A DNA stretch of 64,000 nt from contig NC_134568.1 in assembly GCF_050947875.1 (NCBI RefSeq), positions 211,301,632 to 211,365,631 on the forward strand, given 5' to 3'. The position numbers were made by a program, and so were the translations under genes. The notes under the pieces are model-generated. The model was not told the origin of the DNA. It saw only the letters and a program-made list of their open reading frames with translations, and searched no databases. Position 1 is the first letter of the stretch. Each line of letters starts with the position of its first letter. Positions 53,966 through 64,000 of this stretch are shown here, one piece after another. The DNA comes from Dermacentor variabilis (Eukaryota > Arthropoda > Arachnida > Ixodida > Ixodidae).

Positions 53966-54153
53966 GGCCCACGGGAATAAAAATTAAGCATTGGTGTACC
54001 GCTGGGCAATCTCCGTTACTACTTTTGCCTCCTGCAGTGCAGTGCAGAGGCCGCATACTTCAAAAGTTTATTTGTTAAATCTCGATTCTTTAAACACATT
54101 ATCCAGTAGTGGCATGTATAACGACATCCTGTAGAAGACCTCTGGATCGAGCG

Positions 54154-55570
54154 CTAGAGTGTTAGACCTGTGGGTCTGTTTCTTCGTGATCGCGCCGCAA
54201 TCGTGGCGCAGTAAATACTCACTTGAAGCTTCATACAAAGTATTTGATTATTTGACTGAAAGTACTGCAGCAGTGTAGCCTGCTTTTTATTGGCAGCCCT
54301 GTGCTTAAGGTCATCCACCAGCGCGACGGCTTGCTCGTAGAGAGGCGTGAATACCTCTTGGCAGTTTTTTCTCCGCGCATTTAGAGCTGCTACGGTGTCG
54401 GTCAACGCTGTTTGCACATCGACGCACTCGTTCTGGTAGAAGCCGCTCAATGGGAGCGTGTGCGCCAGTAGGTTCGAGAGGCAAACTATCGCCATTTTAA
54501 ACTCGTCATCGCTAACTGCAGCGACGCGGAGCGTCCGTGCTTTTGCAGCGCTTTGCAATTCTCTCTAATTGGCGAAGGCGTCAAGAGCTTAGCCACGGAG
54601 CCAAGTGAGTCTCAAAACTGGATGACACTGTTGTGTCGTTCGACTCATCTCGTCTCACACAGGCCTTTAAGTTGGTGGCCAAGTGTGCTTTTCAGGACAA
54701 TATTTCGTTTTGCTGACGCGGCGAAGGACATTTTTAAAAATGTTCATTTCATTCATTTTTACCTTCACGACCTTTAGGCATTACAGCATTTATTATCTTT
54801 TTCATAATCTATACTGCGTTCCTGACGGCTTGAACATGCAATGATTTGGATAAATACGAGTGCGTGGTTAAAGCATGGGAAGTGAACTGCATTTCGTGCA
54901 CCTCGCGCTTAATTTTAGACAAGGCGATACATAGCTCTCATGCGCACAATGACGCTGAAGCCATCTGTCACTATGCCAACGCGCCCGCCGAGGTTGAGTT
55001 CTAGGACCTTCAGCATTTTTAGAACCCGTTGACCGAGTACCTTCTCTGTCAGGATGCATGGGCTCTGTTACGTTGGCGTCGACAGCATCTCTGTCACTGC
55101 GCTGGTCGACGAATTGGACGAAGTCTTCTCTTACCATGTTCTTGTGTACGTACCGCAGGACAAGTCTTAGCTGCGACGTGTGAGATACATCAGTTGTTTC
55201 AGCTAACATGATGCTGTGGACGCGCCTCATGCACCCACTGAGTAAGTGTAGCAAGAACCTCGTCTCCACAGCACTTGATCAGTCTGTTCTGGGCCGCCTT
55301 GCTGATGAACGTGGATGATTTGCTGACAAGGTGGTTCTGAAGCTCAGTGTCATCGCTTGATATTCGAAAGCGCCGAACGTCGTGGAAATTCCTCCCATTC
55401 GAAGTCAATGAGGCCTCGTTTAACCACTCATAAAGTGTTACGTCGTCCCGGTGTCTACAAAATGGTATATTTTGGCACCCAAGAAAGGTGATCGACTTTA
55501 TGACTGGAAACGGGCGGTTTCGGTTGACGTTCACTTGATGTAGATGCTGAATGCAAAGTTGGTTGGCCAC
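54154..55570 (-). pseudogene. hAT transposase N-terminal and middle parts
   Basis: Frames in order: 55570-55199 (FLGCQNIPFCRHRDDVTLYE, SSTFISKAAQNRLIKCCGDE), 55269-54868 (RRVHSIMLAETTDVSHTSQL and RLVLRYVHKNMVREDFVQFV), 54558-54154 (NLLAHTLPLSGFYQNECVDV, LNARRKNCQEVFTPLYEQAV). These match the DUF4371 and following regions of ZMYM1-like hAT transposases; the first catalytic Asp region (IMVDETTD in relatives) reads MLAETTD. Frameshifts and stops separate them. Inactive. Confidence 0.65.
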
Positions 55571-55620
55571 ATCTTTTTCAGGTGCGCGGACACATATGCG
55601 AGCAAGTCCTCCCCATCTTG

Positions 55621-56751
55621 CATTGCTTTTTGGTGGTATTTGTTCACTTCATGTACAGGAAGATCCCCATCTTTACCCAGAAGAGTTGCAAAGAACGTGA
55701 GTGGCTTGGTGACCAGTCTTTAAAGGGGAGAATTTTTCTGGTAGCCTCCCATTGTACCTGTTATGAACAAAGCGCAGTACCTGCAGTACAGGCTTCTGCA
55801 AGAATCGGAGAGCACAAGCCACCTGAACTTGCTTAAGTGTGACTGACTTACGTATCGTTTGTCACCTTTGCCGTTTTTGCTGTGAACCGTGTGAGCATTG
55901 AAAACTAATTATTCGGAGGGAACCAGTACGTTTCCAACAAATGCCGCTTAGTGTAGTCATCGACTTGTCCGCCAACAAACTTTCCGATGTCGCAATGAGC
56001 TGGTACTAACAAAGTGACGGACGTCCTCGAGCAGTCGCTCAAGAATATCACGTCCAATCTTTAGATTTGATCTTCGGTATTTTGGTTACAAGCAGGGTGG
56101 GAACATTTTACTTGTAGAGGTGGCGATATGCTACATGATACCGCCCAGGAGGAACACAGATGTTCGTGTTTCTCTCGTCCAATGGCACCGTTGAGAAGAT
56201 TGCTGATGAGGAGGCTTGTTCGGTGCCTACGACTGCAATTTGTACGCTTTTCTTGGAATCAGGAGTGAAGAACTAATCGATCTTTTGGAATCTCGTTCTA
56301 TTCATTCCTCAGGTAAAGCTTTAGTGCTGCCAAAAAAAATGGTTGACGAATACTTTCGGTGTATAATCACGAGCCGCAATTGCGAGTTTCGTGTTTTAAA
56401 TGCGCGGCTTAACGGCACGAGCACTCGTGATGGGGAAACACTAAATATACTGGATCACGTTTGTGCAAACTGAGGTACGCGTTATTGGTGCCATAAAGCA
56501 CATAGTGTTTGTATTTCATGCCCTTTAAACAAGCATATATACAGGGTGTTCCCTGTATATGCAAATGTCAAAAATATGCAAATGTCACGTGGCTGGACAG
56601 AACCAAAGTAATATTGTTTGCCGTAGCTTGGAGGTACTCAGACTATTCTTTTCATTCCGCCTAATTAGATAATTAGTATTAATTAATCAACTTCTCAAAC
56701 ATTGTAATATGATTAAAAGTCTCAATGAGAAAATTGTAGCAACATGAAGAA
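55621..56751. other. No recognised gene
   Basis: The longest frame is 85 codons (56216-56473 plus, RSEELIDLLESRSIHSSGKA), without a recognised domain. The left part may still include the decayed N-terminus of the hAT transposase. Confidence 0.35.
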
Positions 56752-57500
56752 TGAATGAATGTGTATTGTTTAGTGGCGCAAGGGCCAGGGATGGCCAAAG
56801 AGCGCCATGACTAATTATGTGTTGTTAAGCGCTGATTTGTGAGTTTCGATGGTGGGATGTAACATGGCTGTAAAGTGGCCTAAAATCAATGCGTATCATA
56901 GAAACGTAAAATGATATATAGTATAAAATTATGATAGTGACATATGTAGTTGTCTATGGGTATAGTACGCTTGATAAGTGATCATGACGCTAAAATGCAA
57001 GAACCTGGAAATAGCTCCTATGCCTCCGGAAGGCCTTTGAGCCCAAAGGCTGGGAGGCAGGCGCTTTCTATTAATGCAGTTACCGCAGCAGAAACCTCAG
57101 TTAAGAGGCTGTGCTACGGATTTCCTGGTGATATAACATGAAAACTACGTACATCTTTTAAAAATTCGAACAACGACTGATATTTAAAAAAAAGGTTCTA
57201 TACCTATGAACATTTGAGGATGAAGTGGAATTCGCTGCCGATGTGGGAATGGAAAATGCTTTTTCCTATTTGTGTCTAGTTCCCTGCATTGTATCAGGAA
57301 GTGAAGCACGGTAAGTGGCTCACCACATGAAGAGCTCCTGATACAACTTTCTGTTGCTCAATATGGACTACATAAAAGTGTTTTTTCGAGCATGAGAGCC
57401 CACGAATCCGATACTAAACGAAACTTTCTACAGCTAGATGGCTATGCAGCATCGTTTAGGGTTCTGCAAAGCGTTCTCGAATGGACCAGTGTGTTTGTGT
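56752..57500 (-). pseudogene. I-like LINE 3' end with knuckle remnant
   Basis: The 3' UTR begins near 56762 with ttgtttagtggcgcaagggccagg, which resembles the 3' end of I-type LINEs of ticks. Upstream on the minus strand, near 57290-57400, frames read LLCGEPLTVLHFLIQCRELD, the C...H...C knuckle typical of the I clade C-terminus. RT absent. Confidence 0.55.
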
Positions 57501-57585
57501 AAGATGAAAAAACCACCTTCTTAAAGGCGCGGAGGCGCATGCACCCGGAAAAGTCGCGAAATAGCTTTTGAAGGCCCCATGGGTG

Positions 57586-57738
57586 TGTAGTGGACAGTAC
57601 TCATAGAGCCCCGCAATGGAGGAAGAGACTGGACTAGCGCCCTCAGGCATATAGGCTCGACGATTGAAGCCGTGACATCGACGCAGTAACGCACCTCATA
57701 AATAAATGGCAATTCTTTGTGGGCCTTCTGTTCCTACA
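57586..57738 (+). repeat. 5' LTR of decayed gypsy element
   Basis: 153 bp, TGTAGTGGACAG...TTCCTACA. Followed after two bases by TTGGTGACCTCC, a likely primer-binding site. Matches 61900-62016. Confidence 0.75.
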
Positions 57739-57806
57739 AGTTGGTGACCTCCGACTTGATACCACAAAAAAACTGTATACGTCTACCAAGTTTCTGCACG
57801 ACGTCA

Positions 57807-58450
57807 TGGAACCGTACGGCGAACAACGACGCCCCGAAGAAAACGGAACGTCTTCCGTCGCCACACTCAAACTTCCCGAATTCTGGCTCTCGGACTGTGA
57901 ACCTTGGTTTGTTCACATCGAGACGCAGTTTCGCCGTCACCGAGCCACGTCTCAGGCGGCCAAGTACGACAACGTCGCGAGTGCGCTTAACCCGACCGCT
58001 GCAGTTTTGGTCCGCGAGCTTTTGCTAGCTTCTCCGCCCGATGATCTGTACGACATCCTTAATCGGGAGTTACTACGGCGCACCACCGACTCTGAGTCAC
58101 GACTGATTCAACAGTTCCTTTCATCGGGGGAGCTTGGTGACAGAAAACCAACTGAGCTGCTTCGCCGCATGACACAACTCCTGGGAACCAGTCCATCATC
58201 AGCAGACTCGAAAATCCTTCGGGAGCTCTTCTTACAGAGTCTACCGAACCAGGTACGCATGATTTTATGTGCCTTACCTACTACGACATCTGTCGAGGCC
58301 GTAGCGACGATGGCAGACCAGATTATGGATTCTTTCCATCCTGTGATATCCGCTGTTGACCGTTGTAATGCACCCGTGCGACACAACTCCAGTTACAGCA
58401 GCACTTTGATGAACCCGAAAGTTCAAGCACGCACCTTGCTGTGCAAGTAG
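57807..58450 (+). pseudogene. gypsy Gag
   Basis: From ATG 57807: MEPYGEQRRPEENGTSSVAT. The Gag core reads LKLPEFWLSDCEPWFVHIET, YDNVASALNPTAAVLVRELL and LGDRKPTELLRRMTQLLGTS. It stops at 58450 before the usual protease. The downstream protease-like region (58470-58760) is in mixed frames, with DTGAEI-like residues visible near 58725. Forms the capsid in intact relatives. Confidence 0.72.
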
Positions 58451-59217
58451 AGGAACTAACCGGTTGGCTGCCTTACGCTTTCGTGGGAATAACCATCAGC
58501 AGTGGCATCGCTCGCATGACCAAAACGTGTCACGTTCTCCGTATCTCTTTATTTGTTGGTATCGCGCCAGATATGGCACTCGCGCACGTCAACGTCGTCC
58601 GCCTTGCAACTTTCCTGGAAACAGTCGGGCCAGTCACTGACGACGGCTAGTGCTACTGGACCTATATCAAGCCGTCTCTTCTACGTCACCTAACGTGTCA
58701 CGAAAGTTCGCTATCTTGTAGATACTGGTGCGGAAATTTGAGTAATTCCCCCTACTATTCAAGGCCGCAGAAGACATCGCCATGACACGTCTTTTCTCAC
58801 TGCCGTCAACGGTTCCAACATTAAAGGGTATGGCCAGAAATCTGTCAATCTTGACCTTGGTCTGCGACGCCCCTTTCGATGGCTATTCACTGTCGCCGAC
58901 GTCCGCGGGCCGATCATCGGCGCTGTCTTTCTGTGGAAGTTTAACCTTCGCGTCGACCTTCGCCATTGCCGCCTTCGACTCCTCAGCAAACCTGTCCGTA
59001 CAAGGTATGACCACGTCTGCACCACCTTTGCGTCTCGTACAAGTACACACCCAGGTACCGAAACCGTGGTCCACCATCCTGCTGGAATTTGCTGAACTGT
59101 TCGAACCACCCTTACCAGATCGTCCAATAGTGCACAACGTCACGCATCGCATTGTGACTAAAGAACCACTAGTATACGCCCGACCTCGCCGCTTAGCACC
59201 AGACCATATTCGAACAC

Positions 59218-59760
59218 ATGCTCGAGTTGCGCTTCGCTCGTCCTTACGCTAGCCCTTGGTCATCTGCTTTACACATGGTGCCCAAGAAGACAGGTGATTG
59301 GTGGCCGTGTGGCGATTGCCGCGCCTTAAACAAAGTGACGATTCCCGATAGGTACCCTATGCCCCACATCCACGATTTGACCGCATCGCTTCATGGTTGC
59401 TGCATATTTAGCAAAGTGGATCTAGTAAAAACCTACCACCAGATTCCTGTAGAGCCTTCCGACACTCCTAAAACCGCAATCATTACCCCTTTTGACATGT
59501 TTGAATACGTGTGCATGCCATTCGGCCTCCGTATACTGCCGCTCAAACATTTCAAACATGTCAGCGGTTCGTCGATTAGGTACTCGTGGCCTGACTTGTT
59601 GCTTCGTCTATTTAGACGGCATTCTTGTATTCAGTCGCTCTACTGTGGAACAGAAATCTGACCAACGTAAGGTGTTTGAACGCCTCCGTCAATATGGCCT
59701 GGTTGTAATCATTAGAAGAGTGAGTTTGGAGTTGCTTCTCTCGATTTCCTGGGCCATCGA
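59218..59760 (+). pseudogene. gypsy reverse transcriptase
   Basis: The frame 59218-59661 reads [60 protein letters not shown] and [20 protein letters not shown]. After a frameshift near 59540 the catalytic region is garbled: the expected YLDD site is about 59608-59625, with [16 protein letters not shown] in another frame, i.e. D-G for D-D. Inactive. Confidence 0.75.
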
Positions 59761-59904
59761 GTAGACGAGCATGGCATCCAACCCGTCCCATCCTGCGTCC
59801 CAGCCATTCAAGATTTTCCACGTTCGTCTTCCACCAAGCAATTACGGGCATTTCTGGGCCTCATCAATTACTATCGCCGTTTCATTCCTCGTTGTGCTTC
59901 AATT

Positions 59905-60452
59905 TTGCAGCCTCTGCACATTCTACTCTCTGGTACAACACGAGCTAGCATGCCTATATCATGGACTAATGCTGTTGAATCTGCTTTTACCTCTGCCAAG
60001 AACGCCCTTGCTACCACTACTCTACTGGCACTCCCGCAACCAAGCTCTTCAACGTCCGTTATGGTAGACGCCTCTGACATAGCTGTTGGCACCGTGTTTC
60101 AACAGCTGGTTGGCAAGACATCGCAGCCTACATCTTATTTTCAAAGAAGCTGACACCGCACTAAATCCGCTACAGCCATTTCGGTCGCGAATTGCTAGGA
60201 CTCGAAATCGCAGTCCGTCACTTCCGTCACAACCTCGAAGGGCATCAGTTCTTTTTTCTCACTGACCACAAACTGCTTATTTATGCTATTACCTCCAACA
60301 GTTCCTCGCACACTCGCCGCGAAATTCGCCAGCTTGCATATATCTCCGAATTCACTACTGACATTTGCCATATCAGTTGTGGTGATAATCCCGCTGCCGA
60401 CGCTCTGTCACGGATTCGTAAATGCAAGCCGAGTAAATTGTTCCGGCATTGA
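59905..60452 (+). pseudogene. gypsy RNase H
   Basis: SAKNALATTTLLALPQPSSS, VMVDASDIAVGTVFQQL (first catalytic Asp), stop at 60151, then in another frame LGLEIAVRHFRHNLEGHQFF and FLTDHKLLIYAI (TDH motif), ISCGDNPAADALSRI. Non-functional owing to stop and frameshift. Confidence 0.72.
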
Positions 60453-61028
60453 CTTCGTCCGCCTCGCTACCACTCAACGCACAGACGATGAACTTCAAAC
60501 ACTACGGACTGCCAACGATTCTTCGCGCTTCGAAGATATCTTGCTGCCTGGCTGCAACGTCACAGTGATATGCGACATGTCTACGGGTCCTCCTCGACCG
60601 TACGTTCCACAACAATTTCGGCAGCAAATTTTTGACGTATACTACACTCATCGCACCCTGGAGTACGCGCTACACAATGTCTCGTCACCTCCCGCTATCT
60701 GTGGCCGCGTATGAACGTTGACGTCCGTTGCTGGACTCGGGCATGCATTGTTAAGAACGGCCCGCTGACGTGCAAGTTTTGCCAACCAGTTGCGACCGCG
60801 GGCGTCAACTTTTCCTGGAGCGTCGCCGCAAACCTCTAGCCACGGCGTGACTAAGTCGACTGTGTGTCGAGAACAATAAGCGCGTCCTCAACTCTCCGTC
60901 GCTGGAGACGAGTTCGACGAAGCAGGCTTTGTGCCTGCACTCGCCACCGCCGCCCTGGTCTGCGATGGGATTGAGCCCCCAATCCTAACAGCATACAGTA
61001 CCAGCGCGCCAAAGTCAGTGGACACACC

Positions 61029-61859
61029 ATGAGCGCGCATGGTCATTTTCTACCACCAGACGTTCGTTTCGACCACGTTCACATCGATATCGTTGGTCCG
61101 CTACCACCGTCCTCGAACCAACGATACATACTCACTTGTATCGACCGCTTCACACGTTGGCCTGAAGCAATGCCACTCTCTCACATTACTGCAGAGTCTG
61201 TAGCTCAGGCCATCTTAAATACCTGGATTTCTCGGTACGGCGTACCACACGCCATAACGACAGACATAGGAAGACAATTTGACTCGTCCCTCTTTGAAGC
61301 TCTCTCCCGTCTTCTGGGTGTAACGCACATACAAACGACAGCTTATCACAATGACATGGTAGAACGCTTCCACCGCCAACTGAAATCAGCACTTCGTGCC
61401 CATGACTCCATGATTCGATGGACAGAGCGCCTGCCTTTGGTTCTACAAGGTCTTCGCCCAGCTCTGAAAGCAAATGCACAGTGTTGCTCAGCAGAATTCG
61501 TTTTCGGCACGACACTTCGCGTACCCGGTGAGTTCTTCACCTTGGAACCGTCATCTGCTGACCTACAATCCTTGCACCGACCGCCTCGCATTGCAGTGGT
61601 CACTGTTATACCACCGCCGCTTCGTAACGACCGCAGAAATGTTTGCTTGAGCCCATCTTTACTTCATAGCAGTCACGTATTTATCCGTCACGACGCTACT
61701 CGCGTTACCTTACAAGCTCCTTACGACGGTCCCTTCAAAGTCCTCAAGCGTGACGCCAAGTTTTTCACACTTCTTGTCAGCGGACGCGAAGAGACAATTT
61801 CGATCGACCGCTTGAAGCCAGCTCATCTAGACTCTGACAGTGCCATCTCCACATCTTAA
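61029..61859 (+). pseudogene. gypsy integrase, open but 5'-incomplete
   Basis: 277 codons. [20 protein letters not shown] (first Asp), [37 protein letters not shown] (second Asp), [18 protein letters not shown] (Glu), then [20 protein letters not shown] and a C-terminal [14 protein letters not shown] block. The DDE triad is intact. The H2C2 zinc domain upstream (60470-61020) is scrambled, so the enzyme could not work. Ends shortly before the 3' LTR. Confidence 0.78.
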
Positions 61860-61899
61860 ACCACTCAACGGCACTGCTTTCATCGCCAATGGGAAGCCA

Positions 61900-62016
61900 T
61901 GTAGTCGACAGCACTCATAGAGCCCCGCGATGGAGAAAGAAGAGACTGGACTAGCGCCATCAGGCATATAGGCTCGATCATGGTAGCCGCGACATCAACG
62001 CAGTCACCTGATAAAT
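61900..62016 (+). repeat. 3' LTR of decayed gypsy element, truncated
   Basis: TGTAGTCGACAGCACTCATAGAG... matches the 5' LTR up to about 62016. The last ~35 bp are missing where the CR1-like LINE begins. Confidence 0.7.
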
Positions 62017-64000
62017 ATTCCAACAAAACGCAAGAGAATGGCCCGCAATAACCCTTGGATCACTCGGGACATACTGCAGCTAAAGCGCCGCTTAAAACGC
62101 TTGTCACGCCCCAATAGTTGTGTCGATCGTTCTGTGCTACCGTCAATGCGTACCGAACTTGGGAAAAAAATAAAAGACTCAAAGTACCATTTTTTCAATG
62201 TTAAACTACACTATTTTTTATCTAACGCCCCAAGACAGTTTTGGATGCACATAACCGAGAAAAAGAACCCGGTCACCAAAATCAGATTGAATGATACCGA
62301 GACCAGTGACAACGAGAATATTGCGGAAGCGTTCAACGAGTACTTTGCTTCGGTATTTCTACGCGGTACTGAAGACGATAGCCTAGAATTTTCAGGTTCT
62401 GGCTGCGAACTTCCCGACCTTTTTATTTCCGAAGAAGGTATTCTTTCGTCCCTATTAAACATAGACATAAAGAAATCTGCTGGTCCTGATGACATACCAA
62501 ATAATTTTCTTTTTAGATATGCGGAGTGGTGCGCAAAGTATCTGTACATAATATTTAACGAAAGTCTAAAGCAAGGTGTCCTTCCTAACGATTGGAAAGC
62601 AGCAAAGATAATTCCCATCCATAAGTCCGGAGATAAACTCAGTATTACTAATTACAGACCCGTCTCGCTTCTCTGCACCGCTAGTAAGGTGATGGAGCAC
62701 TATGTTTTTAAGCACCTGAGCAGCTTTCTGGAAAACAATAATTTCTTTTCGGAAAAACAGCATGGATTTCGGCGTGGCCTATCTACAGTTACTCAGCTTC
62801 TACATATTACCAATGAAGTCATGGCAGCGCTGGACTGCGGCGGGCAAATAGATGTGCTTTTCCTTGATTTTCAGAAAGCATTTGACCGTGTTTGTCACCA
62901 AAGGCTAAAGCTCAAGCTACAATGTGCGCTGAAAAATGAACAAATTCTTCGCTGGCCTGACTCTTATTTAACTAATCGAACACAATATGTCCGTATAGGA
63001 AACTCATTTTCTTCACCTGCTCCCGTACTTTCCGGTGTACCGCAAGGTTCAGTACTTGGACCTCTTCTCTTTTTGATTTATCTGAATGACTTGTCCTTTG
63101 ATTCCCCGGTACGATGCCGGTTCTTCGCTGATGATTGTATTGTGTACCACAACATTCAATCACCCCATGATCAGACTGCTATACAGGATTACCTTAATGC
63201 AATCGATAATTGGTGTCAATCCTGGCGTATGAACTTAAATGCCTCAAAATGTACTCAAATGATGATTACAAGAAAGAAAGCACCATCAATTTGTACATAT
63301 AAAATCAATAATGTAGCAATTAGGACGGTTGACAAATTTAAGTATCTGGGTGTAGTTATTGACTCGAAGTTAACCTGGAACGCTCATGTCCAATACGTCG
63401 TTTCGGCGTCGCTAAGGAAGCTATGGCTAATTAAACACCGGCTCAAACATTGCACTAGTAGGACTAAACTCGCTGCCTACACGACACTCATTAGACCACT
63501 GCTTGAACATGCCGATGCTGTCTGGGATCCCCACACAAAGACCGGTGTCAACAACATTGAAAGCGTGCAAAAGAAAGCCCTTAGATTTATTTATAATATT
63601 TATAATAGACGAGTCTCGATCACTGATCTCAGAACACGGTCTGGCCTCCCATCGCTAGAATTTCGGCGTAGACTGCATCGCCTACAAACTTTGTTTAATA
63701 TCGTTAATAAACAAACAAAAATGGATCCCGACATATACATCAATTTTAATAAAACAAGAGAAACCAGACGCAAGCACAGCAAAACGATTGTGATGCCACC
63801 GACTAAAACTACTGCTTATCGCTTCTCGTTTTTTCCTCGAACTATAGCAGAGTGGAATGCTCTACCGCAAGAAGTCGCTTGTATGCCCTCGGTTGAATCA
63901 TTTGTGTCTGCCGTACAATCTTTGCGATGAAGCGTGTTCGTTTTAGAATCACCATTTTCCTATTTATGTAAATTTGTGCATGCTGCCTTTCCCGATGCAA
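62017..64000 (+). mobile_element. CR1-like LINE, 5'-truncated, runs to window end
   Basis: Begins mid-ORF2 directly at the broken gypsy LTR (IPTKRKR frame before the ATG at 62038). The RT frame ends at 63930 and 3' UTR occupies 63931 to at least 64000. The endonuclease is missing. No target duplication can be tested because the 3' end lies outside the window. Confidence 0.8.
62038..63930 (+). CDS. CR1-like reverse transcriptase, intact 630-codon frame (partial ORF2)
   Basis: RT motifs in order: KSAGPDDIPNNFLFRYAEWC (about 143), WKAAKIIPIHKSGDKLSITN (about 186), NYRPVSLL, KQHGFRRGLSTVTQLLHITN (about 240), DVLFLDFQKAFDRVCHQRL (catalytic Asp, about 275), LSGVPQGSVLGPLLFLIYLN, RFFADDCIVYHN (catalytic FADD, about 360), WRMNLNASKCTQMMITRKK, FKYLGVVIDSKLTWNAHV. 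The C-terminal domain reads YTTLIRPLLEHADAVWDPHT and FFPRTIAEWNALPQEVA. No stop or frameshift. The endonuclease is missing by 5' truncation; the frame is open upstream of the ATG, so this start is not the natural one. Reverse transcriptase for target-primed retrotransposition. The copy is young but cannot be autonomous. Confidence 0.85.
   Translation: MARNNPWITRDILQLKRRLKRLSRPNSCVDRSVLPSMRTELGKKIKDSKYHFFNVKLHYFLSNAPRQFWMHITEKKNPVTKIRLNDTETSDNENIAEAFNEYFASVFLRGTEDDSLEFSGSGCELPDLFISEEGILSSLLNIDIKKSAGPDDIPNNFLFRYAEWCAKYLYIIFNESLKQGVLPNDWKAAKIIPIHKSGDKLSITNYRPVSLLCTASKVMEHYVFKHLSSFLENNNFFSEKQHGFRRGLSTVTQLLHITNEVMAALDCGGQIDVLFLDFQKAFDRVCHQRLKLKLQCALKNEQILRWPDSYLTNRTQYVRIGNSFSSPAPVLSGVPQGSVLGPLLFLIYLNDLSFDSPVRCRFFADDCIVYHNIQSPHDQTAIQDYLNAIDNWCQSWRMNLNASKCTQMMITRKKAPSICTYKINNVAIRTVDKFKYLGVVIDSKLTWNAHVQYVVSASLRKLWLIKHRLKHCTSRTKLAAYTTLIRPLLEHADAVWDPHTKTGVNNIESVQKKALRFIYNIYNRRVSITDLRTRSGLPSLEFRRRLHRLQTLFNIVNKQTKMDPDIYINFNKTRETRRKHSKTIVMPPTKTTAYRFSFFPRTIAEWNALPQEVACMPSVESFVSAVQSLR

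Larger units (their letters stand above)
52340..55620 (-). mobile_element. hAT transposon remnant (DUF4371/ZMYM1-like), split
   Basis: Minus-strand transposase pieces at 55570-54868, 54558-54154 and 52680-52340 occur in the correct order, with foreign DNA at about 52690-54150 (including a SINE and a LINE fragment). No 8-bp target duplication or inverted ends are identified. The element is old. Confidence 0.65.
57586..62016 (+). mobile_element. Decayed Ty3/gypsy retrotransposon, standard domain order
   Basis: LTRs at both ends (the right one truncated), with gag, protease-like, RT, RNase H and integrase in the usual Ty3/gypsy order, in contrast to the Gmr1-like element. Several stops and frameshifts. 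A CR1-like LINE abuts the broken 3' LTR. Confidence 0.8.

Overview
The window looks like gene-poor, repeat-saturated nuclear DNA of an ixodid tick. Evidence for a tick is indirect but consistent. There are seven copies of a tRNA-derived SINE of the Ruka type described from ticks. Several LINE families (CR1/Jockey-like, RTE-like, I/R1-like), Penelope-like elements, BEL/Pao and Ty3/gypsy elements, a MITE, mariner and hAT remnants make up most of the recognisable sequence. No complete host gene is visible. Two weak candidates for host first exons are noted (2641-2841 minus, 23286-23300 plus). Genus cannot be decided from the sequence alone.

Layout. 1-3.7 kb: non-coding, one likely interspersed repeat and a possible promoter/first exon. 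3.7-8.0 kb: one minus-strand RTE-like LINE broken by a MITE, a SINE nested in a SINE, and a Penelope-like insertion arranged as a ~930-bp inverted repeat with a 6-bp target duplication. 8.0-17.5 kb: an old plus-strand Gmr1-like Ty3/gypsy element whose gag is split by a young, complete relative on the minus strand (10012-16733), which has a 1490-codon intact ORF, near-identical LTRs and a 4-bp target duplication. Its pol order is integrase before reverse transcriptase, unusual for Ty3/gypsy. 17.5-18.7 kb: gag remnant of another gypsy. 19.1-22.8 kb: CR1/Jockey-like LINE cut by two SINEs and an RTE-like LINE, each with visible or probable target duplications. 24-27.2 kb: LINE fragments and long microsatellites.

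27.5-36.1 kb: three-level nest. A minus-strand LINE (27.5-27.8 and 33.1-36.1 kb) carries a plus-strand CR1 copy (31.85-33.15 kb), and at their junction sits a BEL/Pao element (27789-31852) with two LTRs and a 5-bp target duplication. This BEL element lacks the end of its RT, its RNase H and its integrase. In their place, in frame, is a segment that reads like host ataxin-7 (the SGF73/ATXN7 subunit of the SAGA deubiquitinase module). It appears to be a retrotransposed element-host chimera and is the most notable object in the window.

36.1-64 kb: CR1-like LINE with SINE (39.1-41.4 kb), a long stretch without recognisable genes (41.9-45.7 kb), LINE and gypsy remnants (45.8-47.3 kb), a second Penelope-like copy with inverted terminal repeats holding a CR1 insertion (48.25-50.18 kb), a mariner with both ends but a LINE fragment in its middle (50.6-52.0 kb), a split hAT transposase pseudogene (52.3-55.6 kb), an I-like LINE tail, a decayed gypsy in standard domain order (57.6-62.0 kb) and a CR1-like LINE with an intact 630-codon RT ORF reaching nearly to the window end.

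The elements do not form a host pathway. The logic of the region is sequential insertion, and the nesting gives a relative age order: old LINEs and old gypsy copies first, then Penelope, CR1 and SINE insertions, then the BEL chimera and the intact Gmr1-like element among the youngest. Family calls rest on motifs read by eye, and boundaries without target duplications are approximate.
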